24,012 nucleotides of DNA from JANXXV01 sp038200305 (GCA_038200305.1 JBBPYD010000078.1:1-24012); one strand, 5' to 3'; positions 1 through 8,142 are shown, counted from the stretch's first letter. Translations and numbers: made by a program. Notes: a model not told the origin generated them from the sequence alone.

Positions 1-470
1 AGGATTCAATCAAGGAATGGAAAGAGGCGCTCAAGCTTTCACCGGGGAACCCCATGCTGGAACGAGAACTCGCCACCTCCGTCTATCTCAGCAGAGACTA
101 CCAGACCGCCGAACCGCTCTTGCGGGCCGCGTTGAAGAACGATCCCAATTCACCTGAGTTGAATTTTTCCCTTGGAGACACGCTCCTGAATTTGCAAAAG
201 CCCGAAGCGGCCATTCCTCTGCTGAAGAAAGCGCCGAACCTGTTAGCCGCGCAAGCAACACTCGGCCGCGCTTACATGCAAACCGGTAAACCCGCTGAGG
301 CGATTCCGCACCTGAAAGCCGCCCTCGATATCGACGACGATGGCAGTTTGCACTACCAGCTTTCCCGCGCTTATCAGACTACCGGCCAACCGGAACTCGC
401 CAGGCAAGCCCTCGCGCAATACCAGCAAATCGTCAAGGCTCGCGAATCGTCAAAACCTGATCGGCCCTGA
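1..470 (+). CDS. TPR-repeat protein, 5'-truncated by the window edge
   Basis: The frame is open from the first complete codon at position 3, so the gene starts upstream; the internal ATG at 54 is not a credible start because in-frame TPR-like sequence (KEWKEALKLSPGNP) precedes it. About 155 residues are visible. They form tandem 34-residue tetratricopeptide helices with the usual signature, for example DYQTAEPLLRAALKNDPNSP, KPAEAIPHLKAALDIDDDG and QPELARQALAQYQQI. TPR arrays are protein-interaction scaffolds; a specific partner cannot be read from this fragment. The stop lies inside the end of the convergent FG-GAP gene (38-bp tail overlap). TPR proteins and FG-GAP/ASPIC-UnbV proteins are often neighbours in Acidobacteriota, so a shared envelope role is possible but is inference. 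Confidence 0.85.
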   Translation, partial: DSIKEWKEALKLSPGNPMLERELATSVYLSRDYQTAEPLLRAALKNDPNSPELNFSLGDTLLNLQKPEAAIPLLKKAPNLLAAQATLGRAYMQTGKPAEAIPHLKAALDIDDDGSLHYQLSRAYQTTGQPELARQALAQYQQIVKARESSKPDRP

Positions 471-2019
471 CCTCCGTCAAAACCTGCGTCCTCCCGCTTG
501 GCCATCGCACATCGATCTTGTCGATCTTCGCCATCGCGCCCAATCCAAAATGCACGCCGTAGTGGCTCGACGAAGCATATCCAACCGCCGAAGTCATATG
601 GTTCACCTGGTTTCCCACCCGCACCACTGTACCCATGCCATCCCGGTTGCTCTTGCTCCCCACCAGCTTCACAATCAACCAGTGATTGCCCCCGGCGCTG
701 GTGTTATGCCACAGCTCCGCGGGCTCGCCAAGCGCACTCACAACCACGTCCAGCTTGCCATCCCCATCGAAGTCCGCAACCGCGCTTCCCCGATGCGCCT
801 TCGCCCCCGGCATCGCCGCCACTTCGCTAAAGGTTCCGTTGCCTTGATTCAAAAATATGCTATTCGGCTCTTTGTAATGTGTGGGCTCAAACAACTCCAC
901 CCGGTCGTTGACGTGCGAATTCGCCGTGAACAGGTCCTTCCAGCCGTCGTTATTAAAATCCGCGATGGCGTTGCTCCAGCCGCTGTGTTGCGTGCTTGCC
1001 AGGCCCAGCTTGCTGCTGAACGTCGCATCGCGGAATGCGTCCTTGCTAAGATTCTTGAACAGCGGAAACGTCTCGTTGAACAGCGCCGTCACCGCGATAT
1101 CCGGCAAGCCGTCGTTGTCGTAATCGCGAAAATCCGCGCCCATGCTGGCCACTGGCTTCCCATGGTCCAGCATGGCTACACCAGCCTCCAATCCAATCTC
1201 CTCAAACGTCCCATCCCCTTTTTTGTGAAACAGAAAATTCGGCAAATTATCGTTCGTTACAAAGACATCCTGGCCTGCGAACGCAACGCTCATCCCGCGC
1301 CCAATGTGCCGCGCAATCCCCGACTTCACGGACACATCTTCAAAAGTCCCATCGCCCCGATTGCGATATAGCGTATTCGGCAGCCCTTCGAAGTACTTCG
1401 GATGGCAATAGATCCGGATACCCTTCGTGGAATCGCCGCAGAACCGGTCGAACGCCGGAGTCCACTTGGCGTAGTTCACCACGAATAGATCCAACAGACC
1501 ATCGTTATCGTAATCGAACCACCCCGCCGCAACCGACCACTTGTCGCTCTTGATTTCCGCCTTTTCCGTGATGTCCTCAAACTTGCCGTTCCCCAAGTTG
1601 CGGTACAAAATATTCCGGTATACTCCGGCTACGAACAGATCCACCTTGCCGTCGTTATCGAAATCCGCTGCCGCCGTCCCCATGGAATAACCCGCGCCGG
1701 CCACGCCAGCCTGCTCCGTAACGTCCTTAAACTTCATGCCGCCTTCGTTGTGGAACAAGCGGTTCCAGTCTTTTGGCGACTCCTTCTGCATGGAAGGAAT
1801 CACCGCGCCGTTGGTGAAGTAGATGTCCGGCCGGCCGTCGCCGTCATAGTCGAATACCGCAACACCCCCCGGCATCGTTTCAATCATGTGCTTTTGGGGT
1901 GTGGCGTGGTTCTGGAGGACGAACTGCAGCCCCGACCGCGGCGCCACATCCTCAAACCGGACCGTGAGCGGCACAGCAGCAACCAACCAGAAACCCGCTA
2001 ATAACAGTACGGCCCTCAT
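433..2019 (-). CDS. Secreted FG-GAP/VCBS repeat protein with C-terminal ASPIC/UnbV domain (CRTAC1 type)
   Basis: 528 residues. An N-terminal signal peptide (about 1-17, MRAVLLLAGFWLVAAVP) points to export. At least six calcium-binding loops of the DxDxDGxxD type recur at about residues 57-65, 119-127, 169-177, 299-307, 354-362 and 417-424 (DYDGDGRPD, DFDNDGKVD, DYDNDGLLD, DYDNDGLPD, DFNNDGWKD, DFDGDGKLD). They mark an integrin-like beta-propeller. The last 80 residues carry the ASPIC/UnbV motif (HFGLG...IDVRWPSG). Such proteins are extracellular or periplasmic with unknown ligands. The ATG at 2019 has an AGGAG ribosome site five bases upstream. Only 22 bp separate it from the divergent murB start, so its promoter must lie inside murB. 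Family assignment is firm; function is not known. Confidence 0.93.
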   Translation of the reverse strand: MRAVLLLAGFWLVAAVPLTVRFEDVAPRSGLQFVLQNHATPQKHMIETMPGGVAVFDYDGDGRPDIYFTNGAVIPSMQKESPKDWNRLFHNEGGMKFKDVTEQAGVAGAGYSMGTAAADFDNDGKVDLFVAGVYRNILYRNLGNGKFEDITEKAEIKSDKWSVAAGWFDYDNDGLLDLFVVNYAKWTPAFDRFCGDSTKGIRIYCHPKYFEGLPNTLYRNRGDGTFEDVSVKSGIARHIGRGMSVAFAGQDVFVTNDNLPNFLFHKKGDGTFEEIGLEAGVAMLDHGKPVASMGADFRDYDNDGLPDIAVTALFNETFPLFKNLSKDAFRDATFSSKLGLASTQHSGWSNAIADFNNDGWKDLFTANSHVNDRVELFEPTHYKEPNSIFLNQGNGTFSEVAAMPGAKAHRGSAVADFDGDGKLDVVVSALGEPAELWHNTSAGGNHWLIVKLVGSKSNRDGMGTVVRVGNQVNHMTSAVGYASSSHYGVHFGLGAMAKIDKIDVRWPSGRTQVLTEVRADQVLTIREP

Positions 2020-2026
2020 CGTCTCC

Positions 2027-2032
2027 TATAAT
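2027..2032 (+). promoter_or_regulatory. Perfect -10 box (TATAAT) for murB, probably a leaderless transcript
   Basis: TATAAT lies only nine bases before the murB ATG at 2042. With normal spacing, transcription would begin at about 2038-2040, leaving essentially no 5' leader. No Shine-Dalgarno sequence precedes the ATG, which fits leaderless translation. No good -35 hexamer is visible 16-18 bp upstream, which lowers confidence. Confidence 0.45.
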
Positions 2033-2041
2033 CGCAAATGA

Positions 2042-3001
2042 ATGGCCGCCACCCCAGAGCTTGCTGAAAATATTGAAATCCATCACGATGTCCCCCTGAG
2101 CGTCTACACCCGTTTCGGCGTTGGCGGACCAGCGGATGTACTCATCGATACCGCGGGCGAAACGGCGTTTTGCGCCACCATCGGCGAGGTGCGCAAGTCC
2201 GGGCGTCCGTGGATCGTGATCGGCGGCGGCACCAACCTCATTGTTTCCGACGAAGGCTTTCGCGGCGTAGTCATCCGGTTTACAGCGGGCCGCATGAGTT
2301 CGGAAGGAAACGGCGTCTCCGTAGAGGCCGGCGCACTTCTACAAAATCTGGTGGACTTCACCATTCACCAGGGTCTCTCAGGCATTCACACCATGACCGG
2401 AATTCCCGGCTGGGTGGGCGGAGCCGTGTACGGCAACGCCGGAGCTTATGGGCGCTCCATTCATCAGAGCGTGAAGAGTGTTCGTTTCTTCGATGGAACC
2501 GCCGTTCGCGAGTTCGATAACGCGCAGTGCCAGTTTCGCTACCGCGAGAGCATCTTCAAGCAGCGCAAGGACTGGATCATTTTCTCAACAGAGCTGGATC
2601 TCATTCCGGGCGATGTCAATGAACTTCACGGCAAGGCTACCGGCATCCTGAACATCAGGAATGAGAAGTATCCCCCCACCATGAAATGCGCCGGCAGCAT
2701 CTTCAAAAATCTATTGTACGCCGAACTCCCCGGATCTGTGCAGCGCCAGGTCCCCCCGAATGTCGTCCGCGAAGGCAAGGTCCCCTCTGCGTTTTTCCTG
2801 GAGCAGGTGGATGCGAAGGGCATGAAGAACGGTGATATCCACGTTGCCGGTTACCATGCGAATCTGATCTACAACGCCGGCCATGGCACGGCTCGCCAGG
2901 TTTGCGAAATCATCGGCGAACTGAAGGACCGTGTCCGTGCCCGCTTCGGTTTCAACGTCGAAGAAGAAGTTCAATACGTCGGCTTTGGTTCCAGCCGCTA
3001 A
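2042..3001 (+). CDS. murB: UDP-N-acetylenolpyruvoylglucosamine reductase (MurB)
   Basis: 319 residues, normal for MurB. The enzyme uses NADPH and FAD to reduce UDP-GlcNAc-enolpyruvate to UDP-MurNAc, the second committed step of peptidoglycan synthesis, in the cytoplasm. The FAD-binding domain spans about 15-180 and shows GGGTNLIVSD (61-70) and GIPGWVGGAVYGNAGAYG (120-137). The C-terminal MurB domain follows. Candidate catalytic residues are Arg168 in YRES, Ser219 in CAGSIFKN and Glu309 in the terminal EEEVQYVG, matching the Arg/Ser/Glu triad known in the family. The start at 2042 is the first in-frame ATG before the conserved TRFGVGGPA segment and has no ribosome site (see the -10 box entry). 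No mur or division genes flank it, so it sits outside the usual dcw cluster. Confidence 0.96.
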   Translation: MAATPELAENIEIHHDVPLSVYTRFGVGGPADVLIDTAGETAFCATIGEVRKSGRPWIVIGGGTNLIVSDEGFRGVVIRFTAGRMSSEGNGVSVEAGALLQNLVDFTIHQGLSGIHTMTGIPGWVGGAVYGNAGAYGRSIHQSVKSVRFFDGTAVREFDNAQCQFRYRESIFKQRKDWIIFSTELDLIPGDVNELHGKATGILNIRNEKYPPTMKCAGSIFKNLLYAELPGSVQRQVPPNVVREGKVPSAFFLEQVDAKGMKNGDIHVAGYHANLIYNAGHGTARQVCEIIGELKDRVRARFGFNVEEEVQYVGFGSSR

Positions 3002-3007
3002 ATCGGC

Positions 3008-3013
3008 TACAAT
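3008..3013 (+). promoter_or_regulatory. Candidate -10 box (TACAAT) for the cytochrome c'-like gene
   Basis: TACAAT sits seven bases after the murB stop and predicts a start site near 3020, giving a leader of about 50 nt that contains the 3038-3058 hairpin. The -35 region inside murB (TTTGGT, 2984-2989, 18-bp spacer) is weak. Confidence 0.35.
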
Positions 3014-3037
3014 GCTTCTACTAACGGGCGAACAGAA

Positions 3038-3058
3038 CCTCGCTTCTGAGAAGTGAGG
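3038..3058 (+). promoter_or_regulatory. 5'-UTR stem-loop before the cytochrome c'-like gene
   Basis: CCTCGCTTC (3038-3046) and GAAGTGAGG (3050-3058) pair over nine positions with one G-U pair around a TGA loop. It ends three bases before the AGGAG ribosome site (3062-3066). It has no T-run, so it may be a stabilising or regulatory leader hairpin rather than a murB terminator. Confidence 0.45.
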
Positions 3059-3069
3059 CACAGGAGACT

Positions 3070-3474
3070 ATGAGAAGAAAAACATTGCTGTGTTCACTAT
3101 TCCTGGCAATCTGCACCACCGGTTGGGCCCAGGACGATGAGGCCATGAAAGGCTGGATGAAAGCGACTGCTGGAACCGTCGGCAGTCTCAGGAAAAATCT
3201 CGAAGCCAAGACGAACGATGCCGCCGTAACCGACGCGAAAAAACTCGAAGATCTCTTCGGGAACTCCGTCGAATACTGGACCAAAAAGGGAGTCAGCGAT
3301 GCCTCCGGCTGGGCGAAGGATGCGCAAACAGCCGCCGCAAAAGTCGCCACGGCTGCCGCGGCAGGCGACACTGACGCGGGAACCGCTGCAATGAAGGGCG
3401 TGACCGGCTCCTGCAAGGGCTGCCATGAAGCCCACCGCGAAAAGGCCGCCGACGGCTCGTTCAAAATCAAGTAA
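3070..3474 (+). CDS. Small periplasmic c-type cytochrome, cytochrome c'-like
   Basis: 134 residues. A clear Sec signal peptide (MRRKTLLCSLFLAICTTGWA, cleavage after Ala20) sends it to the periplasm. The rest is predicted mostly helical and alanine-rich, with one heme-c attachment site CKGCH at residues 115-119, close to the C-terminus. A C-terminal CxxCH on a helical protein of about 110 mature residues is the pattern of cytochrome c' and related four-helix cytochromes, which bind NO/CO or carry electrons; which role applies here cannot be told. AGGAG at 3062-3066 fixes the start. It is transcribed toward apbE and separated from it by a strong hairpin. Family level is fairly sure, function unsure. 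Confidence 0.8.
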   Translation: MRRKTLLCSLFLAICTTGWAQDDEAMKGWMKATAGTVGSLRKNLEAKTNDAAVTDAKKLEDLFGNSVEYWTKKGVSDASGWAKDAQTAAAKVATAAAAGDTDAGTAAMKGVTGSCKGCHEAHREKAADGSFKIK

Positions 3475-3484
3475 CAATCGAATG

Positions 3485-3512
3485 GGAGGCCGCGCCTTAC
3501 TTCGCGGCCTCC
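3485..3512. terminator. Bidirectional terminator-like hairpin between convergent genes
   Basis: GGAGGCCGCG (3485-3494) and CGCGGCCTCC (3503-3512) form a perfect 10-bp GC-rich stem with an 8-base loop. It lies between the stop of the cytochrome gene (3474) and the last codons of the convergent apbE gene, whose stop is in the loop. No strong T-run follows on either strand, so it may pause, protect 3' ends or act with Rho. Confidence 0.55.
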
Positions 3513-4483
3513 ACCCGGCCAAATAATCCGGTTGTCCCCACCATCCTCCCGCCGCTCACAATCAGCGCCGAAGTCCCGCTCTGCCCCTCTATAAACGCCA
3601 GGCCACCCGCAGCACCCAGCACGCAAACCGCCGTAGCCAGGCTATCCGAGGCAATCCCTCGCGAAGCCACAATCGTCACACCGGTACGATTCGTCAAACC
3701 CAACCCCGTTTTCGGATTCACGATATGCGAATAGCGGACGCCCCCGATCTCCGCAAACTGTTCCGTATCGCCCGATGTCGAGACTGCCGTGTTCGCCAAC
3801 ACCAAACGCCGCGTCACGCCATCGGCAGGCTCCACCACCACTCGCCAACCGTTTTCACCAGGAGGCGCATCCCCAATCGCAAGATCCCCGCTCGCTGCAA
3901 CCAGCGCCCGCCCGAGCCCTCGGCCGCGTAGTACCCCAAGCGCTTCATCCGCCGCGTAGCCCTTCGCAATCCCGCCTAGATCCAGCAGCATATCTCGCGA
4001 CCGCAGGAATACCGTGCCATTCCTCGCGTCCAGCACAAGCATCTTGTATCCGGTCAACCGCAGCGCCACCGCAATCGCATCCGGCCCCGGCAGAACCCGT
4101 TCCCTGCGAGCCTTCCGCCACAGCCGGATCACCGGCCCCAACGTGACGTCGAAAGCCCCGTCCGTTTCCCTGGCTAGCTTCTGTGATTCCTCCAGCACTC
4201 GAAACAGATCGGCGCTCACCGGCGCCGGCCCGCGCCAGGCATCCCGGCACACCCGCATCAATTCGCTCTCTGGCTTGTAATCGGAAAGGATCTCATCCAG
4301 TTCGCTGATGCGCGCGAACGCCGCATCGAAACCAGCCCGCGCCGCCCCGACATCCGAAGCAAACAGTGTAATGCGAAAGAGCGTTCCCATGTGCGGCTCC
4401 ACTCTCTCAAAGCGCTCCAGCCCGGCGCCGCAAGCAATCAGCGGTAATAGCAGCAGTGCGGCGCTACTCTTTTTCCACGCCAT
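3497..4483 (-). CDS. apbE: FAD:protein FMN transferase (ApbE), lipoprotein form
   Basis: 328 residues. ApbE attaches FMN from FAD to a Thr of exported redox proteins, in the periplasm. An N-terminal hydrophobic segment ends in a lipobox LIAC (15-18), so the mature protein is probably membrane-anchored at Cys18. Conserved ApbE features are visible: ILSDYKPESEL (65-75), LDLGGIAKGYAAD (168-179), SGD (198-200), TSGDTEQ (236-242), SHIVNPKTG (252-260) and the Mg-binding pair Asp280/Thr284 in SDSLATAV. The start overlaps the end of the cytochrome-SUMF1 gene by 20 bp, so the two are translationally linked. No NqrC, RnfG or FMN-bind domain target gene is in the window; the acceptor is unknown. Confidence 0.95.
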   Translation of the reverse strand: MAWKKSSAALLLLPLIACGAGLERFERVEPHMGTLFRITLFASDVGAARAGFDAAFARISELDEILSDYKPESELMRVCRDAWRGPAPVSADLFRVLEESQKLARETDGAFDVTLGPVIRLWRKARRERVLPGPDAIAVALRLTGYKMLVLDARNGTVFLRSRDMLLDLGGIAKGYAADEALGVLRGRGLGRALVAASGDLAIGDAPPGENGWRVVVEPADGVTRRLVLANTAVSTSGDTEQFAEIGGVRYSHIVNPKTGLGLTNRTGVTIVASRGIASDSLATAVCVLGAAGGLAFIEGQSGTSALIVSGGRMVGTTGLFGRVEAAK

Positions 4484-5813
4484 TATTCCAGTACTGGAAC
4501 ATCTGCTGCGCCGTCGGCGTCTTCAGCGGCCGCACCAGCCGGAATCCCAAAAACTGCGCGTCCGTCAGATACCAGATGCTCTTCGGCAACTGCGGGTCCT
4601 GCATCTTCCATGACGCATCCGATCCCAGCCGCGCACCGCACCGCAACCGGTCTGCGGCATCGTTCCACGATCCGCCGCGCACCGTCTGCGGATAGGGCTT
4701 AGTCGATTTCACCCACGGATCCACCGCTACCTCACCTGCAATTTTCGCGTACGAATCCGGCAAGTATTGGTCAAGCGTCCACTCCGCCGCATTCCCGTGC
4801 ATGTCGTAAAGGCCCCAAGGATTCGGCTTCTTCGTGCCCACCTTTTCATACTTGCCGTTGCTGCTATCCGCATACCATGCGTATTCGCCCAGCTTCGACG
4901 CGTCGTTGCCAAACGAGTACGCCGTCGTCGTCCCCGCGCGGCACGCATACTCCCACTCCGCCTCGGTTGGCAATCGATAGAACTGTCCTGTCTTCGCGCT
5001 CAACCACTCCGCAAATTTGTTCGCCGCATGTTGCGTCATGCTGATCGCTGGATATCCGTTGATCCCCATCCCGAAGCTCATCTCCACATACGGCCGCGTT
5101 GGCCGGCTCAACGCATCCACCACTTCATCTTGCCCGCGAGTCTCACCCGCCTGCTGCGCGAACATGAAGAGCCGGTACTCATCCCAGGTCACTTCATACT
5201 TGCCCATCCAGAACGGATCGAGCCGCACCTTGTGCTGCGGCCCTTCATCTTTGCTCCGGTCCGCCTCACTAGGCGGCGTCCCCATCGTGAATTCCCCGCC
5301 TTGGATCGGAACCACGGAAAACGCAACATCCGTCCCCGGAATCGTCGTCGTGTAGGGCTGCATCTGCGGCGCGGATATCTCTTTCGTTCCCGCCACAATC
5401 TTCGCGTGCAGCATCACCACCGCAGCCTTCTCAGCCTCTTCTGACACTGCGGACTTATTCACCCGCAAAGTTACGCGGTCAGGCCACGCCACCCCATCCG
5501 CAATCCACTGCCGGATCAAATCCCGTTGTGATCTGGAAAGCTGAGGTCCAGCCGGAGGCATCGCGCCAGGCTTCCCCGTTGGCGTCTCAATCGCTGTAAA
5601 TAACCGGCTCTTCTCCGGCTGGCCCGGAACCACGGCAGTGCCTTTCACAAGCGCCTGCCGCGTATCCATCCGAAGCCCGCCTAAACTCTTCGCCGCGCCG
5701 TGGCAGCCCACGCAGTTCGCCTCCAGAACCGGCGCAACCTGCTTTTGAAAATCAACCGCGGCCAACAATGGCGCCGCAAACAAAAGTACAGTCGAGAAAA
5801 CCCCTCGACCCAT
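4464..5813 (-). CDS. Exported cytochrome c (PSCyt1-like) - SUMF1/formylglycine-enzyme-fold fusion protein
   Basis: 449 residues from the ATG at 5813. That start is preferred over an upstream in-frame one (5855) because it gives a clean signal peptide (MGRGVFSTVLLFAAPLLAAV), lies one base after the stop of the upstream gene, and has an AAGGT ribosome site. Residues 21-112 are a planctomycete-type cytochrome domain with heme site CVGCH (34-38), GLRMDT and MPPAGP. Residues 166-430 are a SUMF1 domain (GGEFTMGT, YEVTWDEY, LPTEAEWEYACRAGT, GLYDMHGNAAEW, VRGGSW, GFRLVR). In true formylglycine-generating enzymes two cysteines follow GGSW; here that segment reads NDAADRLRC, so both catalytic positions are missing. 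It is therefore unlikely to convert sulfatase Cys to formylglycine. Its substrate or partner is unknown. It overlaps apbE by 20 bp. Confidence 0.88.
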   Translation of the reverse strand: MGRGVFSTVLLFAAPLLAAVDFQKQVAPVLEANCVGCHGAAKSLGGLRMDTRQALVKGTAVVPGQPEKSRLFTAIETPTGKPGAMPPAGPQLSRSQRDLIRQWIADGVAWPDRVTLRVNKSAVSEEAEKAAVVMLHAKIVAGTKEISAPQMQPYTTTIPGTDVAFSVVPIQGGEFTMGTPPSEADRSKDEGPQHKVRLDPFWMGKYEVTWDEYRLFMFAQQAGETRGQDEVVDALSRPTRPYVEMSFGMGINGYPAISMTQHAANKFAEWLSAKTGQFYRLPTEAEWEYACRAGTTTAYSFGNDASKLGEYAWYADSSNGKYEKVGTKKPNPWGLYDMHGNAAEWTLDQYLPDSYAKIAGEVAVDPWVKSTKPYPQTVRGGSWNDAADRLRCGARLGSDASWKMQDPQLPKSIWYLTDAQFLGFRLVRPLKTPTAQQMFQYWNNGVEKE

Positions 5814-5814
5814 A

Positions 5815-7107
5815 TCAGATGACCTTGCGAACGCCCGGCAACGGCATCGGCGCAACCGGCAGGCTCATATTCCATTCCAGATGCTCCGGCCCCAACTTCT
5901 GCTGCGAGTTCATCGCCTGCTCCCAAGTCACCTGCTGCCCCGTGTAGGCGGCCATTCTGCCCATGATCGCGAGCATCGTGCTCGTGGCCATGCGCTGGCC
6001 GTCGTTGATCGGCTTGCCTTGCCGGATCGATGCGAACAGCGCATCGTGCTCGGCCTGATACATGTCGTTCTTGGTCCCCTGGAACGTCCACTTGGTCTCG
6101 CCTTCAATTCGCGGAAGCGGTCCTCGCCCGATCGTGCAGTTCCCCTTCGTGCCCAGAATGTAATCGGAGTTCTCGTTATAGCAGCCTTCCATCTGGCGCG
6201 ACGCAATAAACGCACGCACATTGTTCGGATACAAATAGTTCACTTCAAAGTGGTCGAAAATGTTGCCGCCATTTGCCGGGATCTGCCGTCCGCCCGTGGC
6301 CACGCAGCTAACCGGAGGCGCGTCCTTCATCGCCCAGGCCACCTTGTCCACACTGTGAACCGCCTGCTCCACATAGCTGTCGCCGCACAGCCAGCCAAAG
6401 TTGTACCAGTTCTTGACCTGCCATTCTACGTCGCTCATCCCAGCCGGCCGCTCGCTCGCCGGCGGCATCGGCTTCACCGGACTTGTGTAATAGGTAGCGT
6501 AATAAGCCACCAGATCGCCAATCGTCCCGCCGTGTACCTGCTCGAACGCCGCTTGAATAAAGTTGCTGTATCTCCAGCAGAACCCCGCCACTAAAGAAAC
6601 GTTCTTCTCCTTTGCCAGCTTCACAGTCTCCAACACCGCCCGCACCCCAGGCGCATCCACCGCCACTGGCTTCTCGCAGAACACATGCTTTCCCGCATCG
6701 ATCACCGCGCGAAGGTGCAGCGGCCGGAATCCCGGCGGCGTCGCCAGCAGAACCACGTCCACTCCGCTGTCGATCAGCTTTTGATAAGCGTCCAGTCCGG
6801 TAAACTGCTTCTTCGGGTCCACTTTTACCTTATCGGCGCTCACCTTGCGCAACCGTTCCAGGCAATCGTCGATGCGGTCCTGATAGATATCGGCCACCGC
6901 CGTCAATTCCGAGTAGTCGTCGGCCTTCAGAGCTTGCGATGCGGCGCCGGTACCACGCCCTCCACAGCCCACAAGCCCCACTTTCATCGCCTTGGTCGCT
7001 TGTGCGCTCGATAGAATCGCGGGGAAACCCGCAACCAGCGCGCTTCCAATAGCGCCCGCCGAGCCTGCCTTCAAAAAATCGCGTCTTGCCGTAGTGGAGT
7101 CGTTCAT
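5815..7107 (-). CDS. Tat-exported Gfo/Idh/MocA family oxidoreductase
   Basis: 430 residues. The N-terminus has a twin-arginine signal (ARRDFLKAG at 7-15, followed by a hydrophobic stretch to about 35), so a folded NAD(P)-bound enzyme is probably exported. The Rossmann motif VGLVGCGGRGTGA (43-55) and the family's EKP motif (CEKPVAV, 144-150) are clear; the C-terminal alpha/beta domain follows. Family members oxidise or isomerise sugars, inositols and related polyols; the substrate here cannot be predicted. The stop is one base before the start of the cytochrome-SUMF1 protein, and tdh ends nine bases upstream, so it is in the middle of an operon. Tat-exported members of this family are common in Acidobacteriota, Planctomycetes and Verrucomicrobia. 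Confidence 0.92.
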   Translation of the reverse strand: MNDSTTARRDFLKAGSAGAIGSALVAGFPAILSSAQATKAMKVGLVGCGGRGTGAASQALKADDYSELTAVADIYQDRIDDCLERLRKVSADKVKVDPKKQFTGLDAYQKLIDSGVDVVLLATPPGFRPLHLRAVIDAGKHVFCEKPVAVDAPGVRAVLETVKLAKEKNVSLVAGFCWRYSNFIQAAFEQVHGGTIGDLVAYYATYYTSPVKPMPPASERPAGMSDVEWQVKNWYNFGWLCGDSYVEQAVHSVDKVAWAMKDAPPVSCVATGGRQIPANGGNIFDHFEVNYLYPNNVRAFIASRQMEGCYNENSDYILGTKGNCTIGRGPLPRIEGETKWTFQGTKNDMYQAEHDALFASIRQGKPINDGQRMATSTMLAIMGRMAAYTGQQVTWEQAMNSQQKLGPEHLEWNMSLPVAPMPLPGVRKVI

Positions 7108-7116
7108 GTTGACATT

Positions 7117-8142
7117 CTATCTCCAATCCAAGATCACTTTTCCAGAATTCCCCGAAATCATCGCGTCGAATCCCTTCTGAAACTCCGCCGCCGGGAACCG
7201 GTGTGTAATCACCGGCAAAATGTTAAGCCCCGATTCCAACATCACGGACATTTTGTACCAGGTCTCATACATTTCCCTCCCGTAAATGCCCTTGATCGTC
7301 AGCATATTGAAGACCACCTGATTCCAGTTGATCGCCATCTCTGCTTCCGGAATGCCCAACATCGCGATCTTCGCCCCATGACTCATGTTCGCCAGCATGT
7401 CCCGGAATGCCGTCGAATTGCCTGACATTTCCAGACCCACGTCAAAGCCCTCCAGCATTCCCAGTTGCTTCTGCGCCTCCGCAATCGATGTCTCGCGCGG
7501 ATTCACCGCCAGCGTCACGCCCATCTTCCGCGCCAGATCCAATCGGTACGGATTCACGTCCGTAATCACTACATGCCGCGCCCCCGCATGACACGCCACC
7601 GCCGCCGCCATAATCCCGATCGGCCCAGCCCCGGTGATCAGCACGTCCTCGCCCAGCACCGGAAACGACAGCGCCGTATGCACCGCGTTTCCAAATGGAT
7701 CGAAGATCGCCGCAACGTCGCGGTCCACATTGTCGTGATGCCGCCAGATATTCGTCATCGGCAGTGAAATGTATTCGGCGAACGCGCCCGCCCGGTTCAC
7801 CCCCACGCCCAAGGTGTGCGCGCAAAGATGGCGCCGCCCCGCAAGGCAGTTCCGGCATCGCCCGCAGACCACGTGACCTTCGCCGCTCACAATCTCGCCA
7901 GCGTGAAAGTCGCTGACGTTTGAGCCCACGTCCACCACTTCCCCGACGAACTCATGCCCCACCACCATCGGCACCGGAATCGTCTTCCGCGCCCAATCGT
8001 CCCACTGATAGATATGGACATCGGTGCCGCAAATTCCGGTCCGGTGAACCCGGATCAAAACGTCGTTAATGCCAGTCGTGGGCTCGGGAACATCTTCCAG
8101 CCACAACCCCGGCTCACTCTTGCTCTTCGTCAGGGCTTTCAT
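7117..8142 (-). CDS. tdh: L-threonine 3-dehydrogenase, zinc-dependent MDR type
   Basis: 341 residues, the same length as the E. coli enzyme and collinear with it. It oxidises L-threonine with NAD+ to 2-amino-3-ketobutyrate in the cytoplasm. Catalytic zinc ligands Cys38 (GICGTD) and His63/Glu64 (VGHEF) and the four structural-zinc cysteines 93, 96, 99 and 107 are at the expected positions. The Rossmann core contains GAGPIGIMAAAVA. The usual partner kbl (aminoketobutyrate CoA ligase) is not adjacent. It starts 24 bp after csoR on the same strand with no obvious ribosome site or strong promoter in the gap, so read-through from the copper genes is possible. A related polyol or sorbitol dehydrogenase activity is the alternative, but the N-terminal match favours Tdh. 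Confidence 0.9.
   Translation of the reverse strand: MKALTKSKSEPGLWLEDVPEPTTGINDVLIRVHRTGICGTDVHIYQWDDWARKTIPVPMVVGHEFVGEVVDVGSNVSDFHAGEIVSGEGHVVCGRCRNCLAGRRHLCAHTLGVGVNRAGAFAEYISLPMTNIWRHHDNVDRDVAAIFDPFGNAVHTALSFPVLGEDVLITGAGPIGIMAAAVACHAGARHVVITDVNPYRLDLARKMGVTLAVNPRETSIAEAQKQLGMLEGFDVGLEMSGNSTAFRDMLANMSHGAKIAMLGIPEAEMAINWNQVVFNMLTIKGIYGREMYETWYKMSVMLESGLNILPVITHRFPAAEFQKGFDAMISGNSGKVILDWR

Noticed and set aside
340..1371. 343-codon plus-strand open frame opposite the FG-GAP gene
   Set aside because: Overlaps the TPR gene in another frame and is antisense to a gene with six intact calcium-loop repeats; composition is that of a GC-rich shadow.
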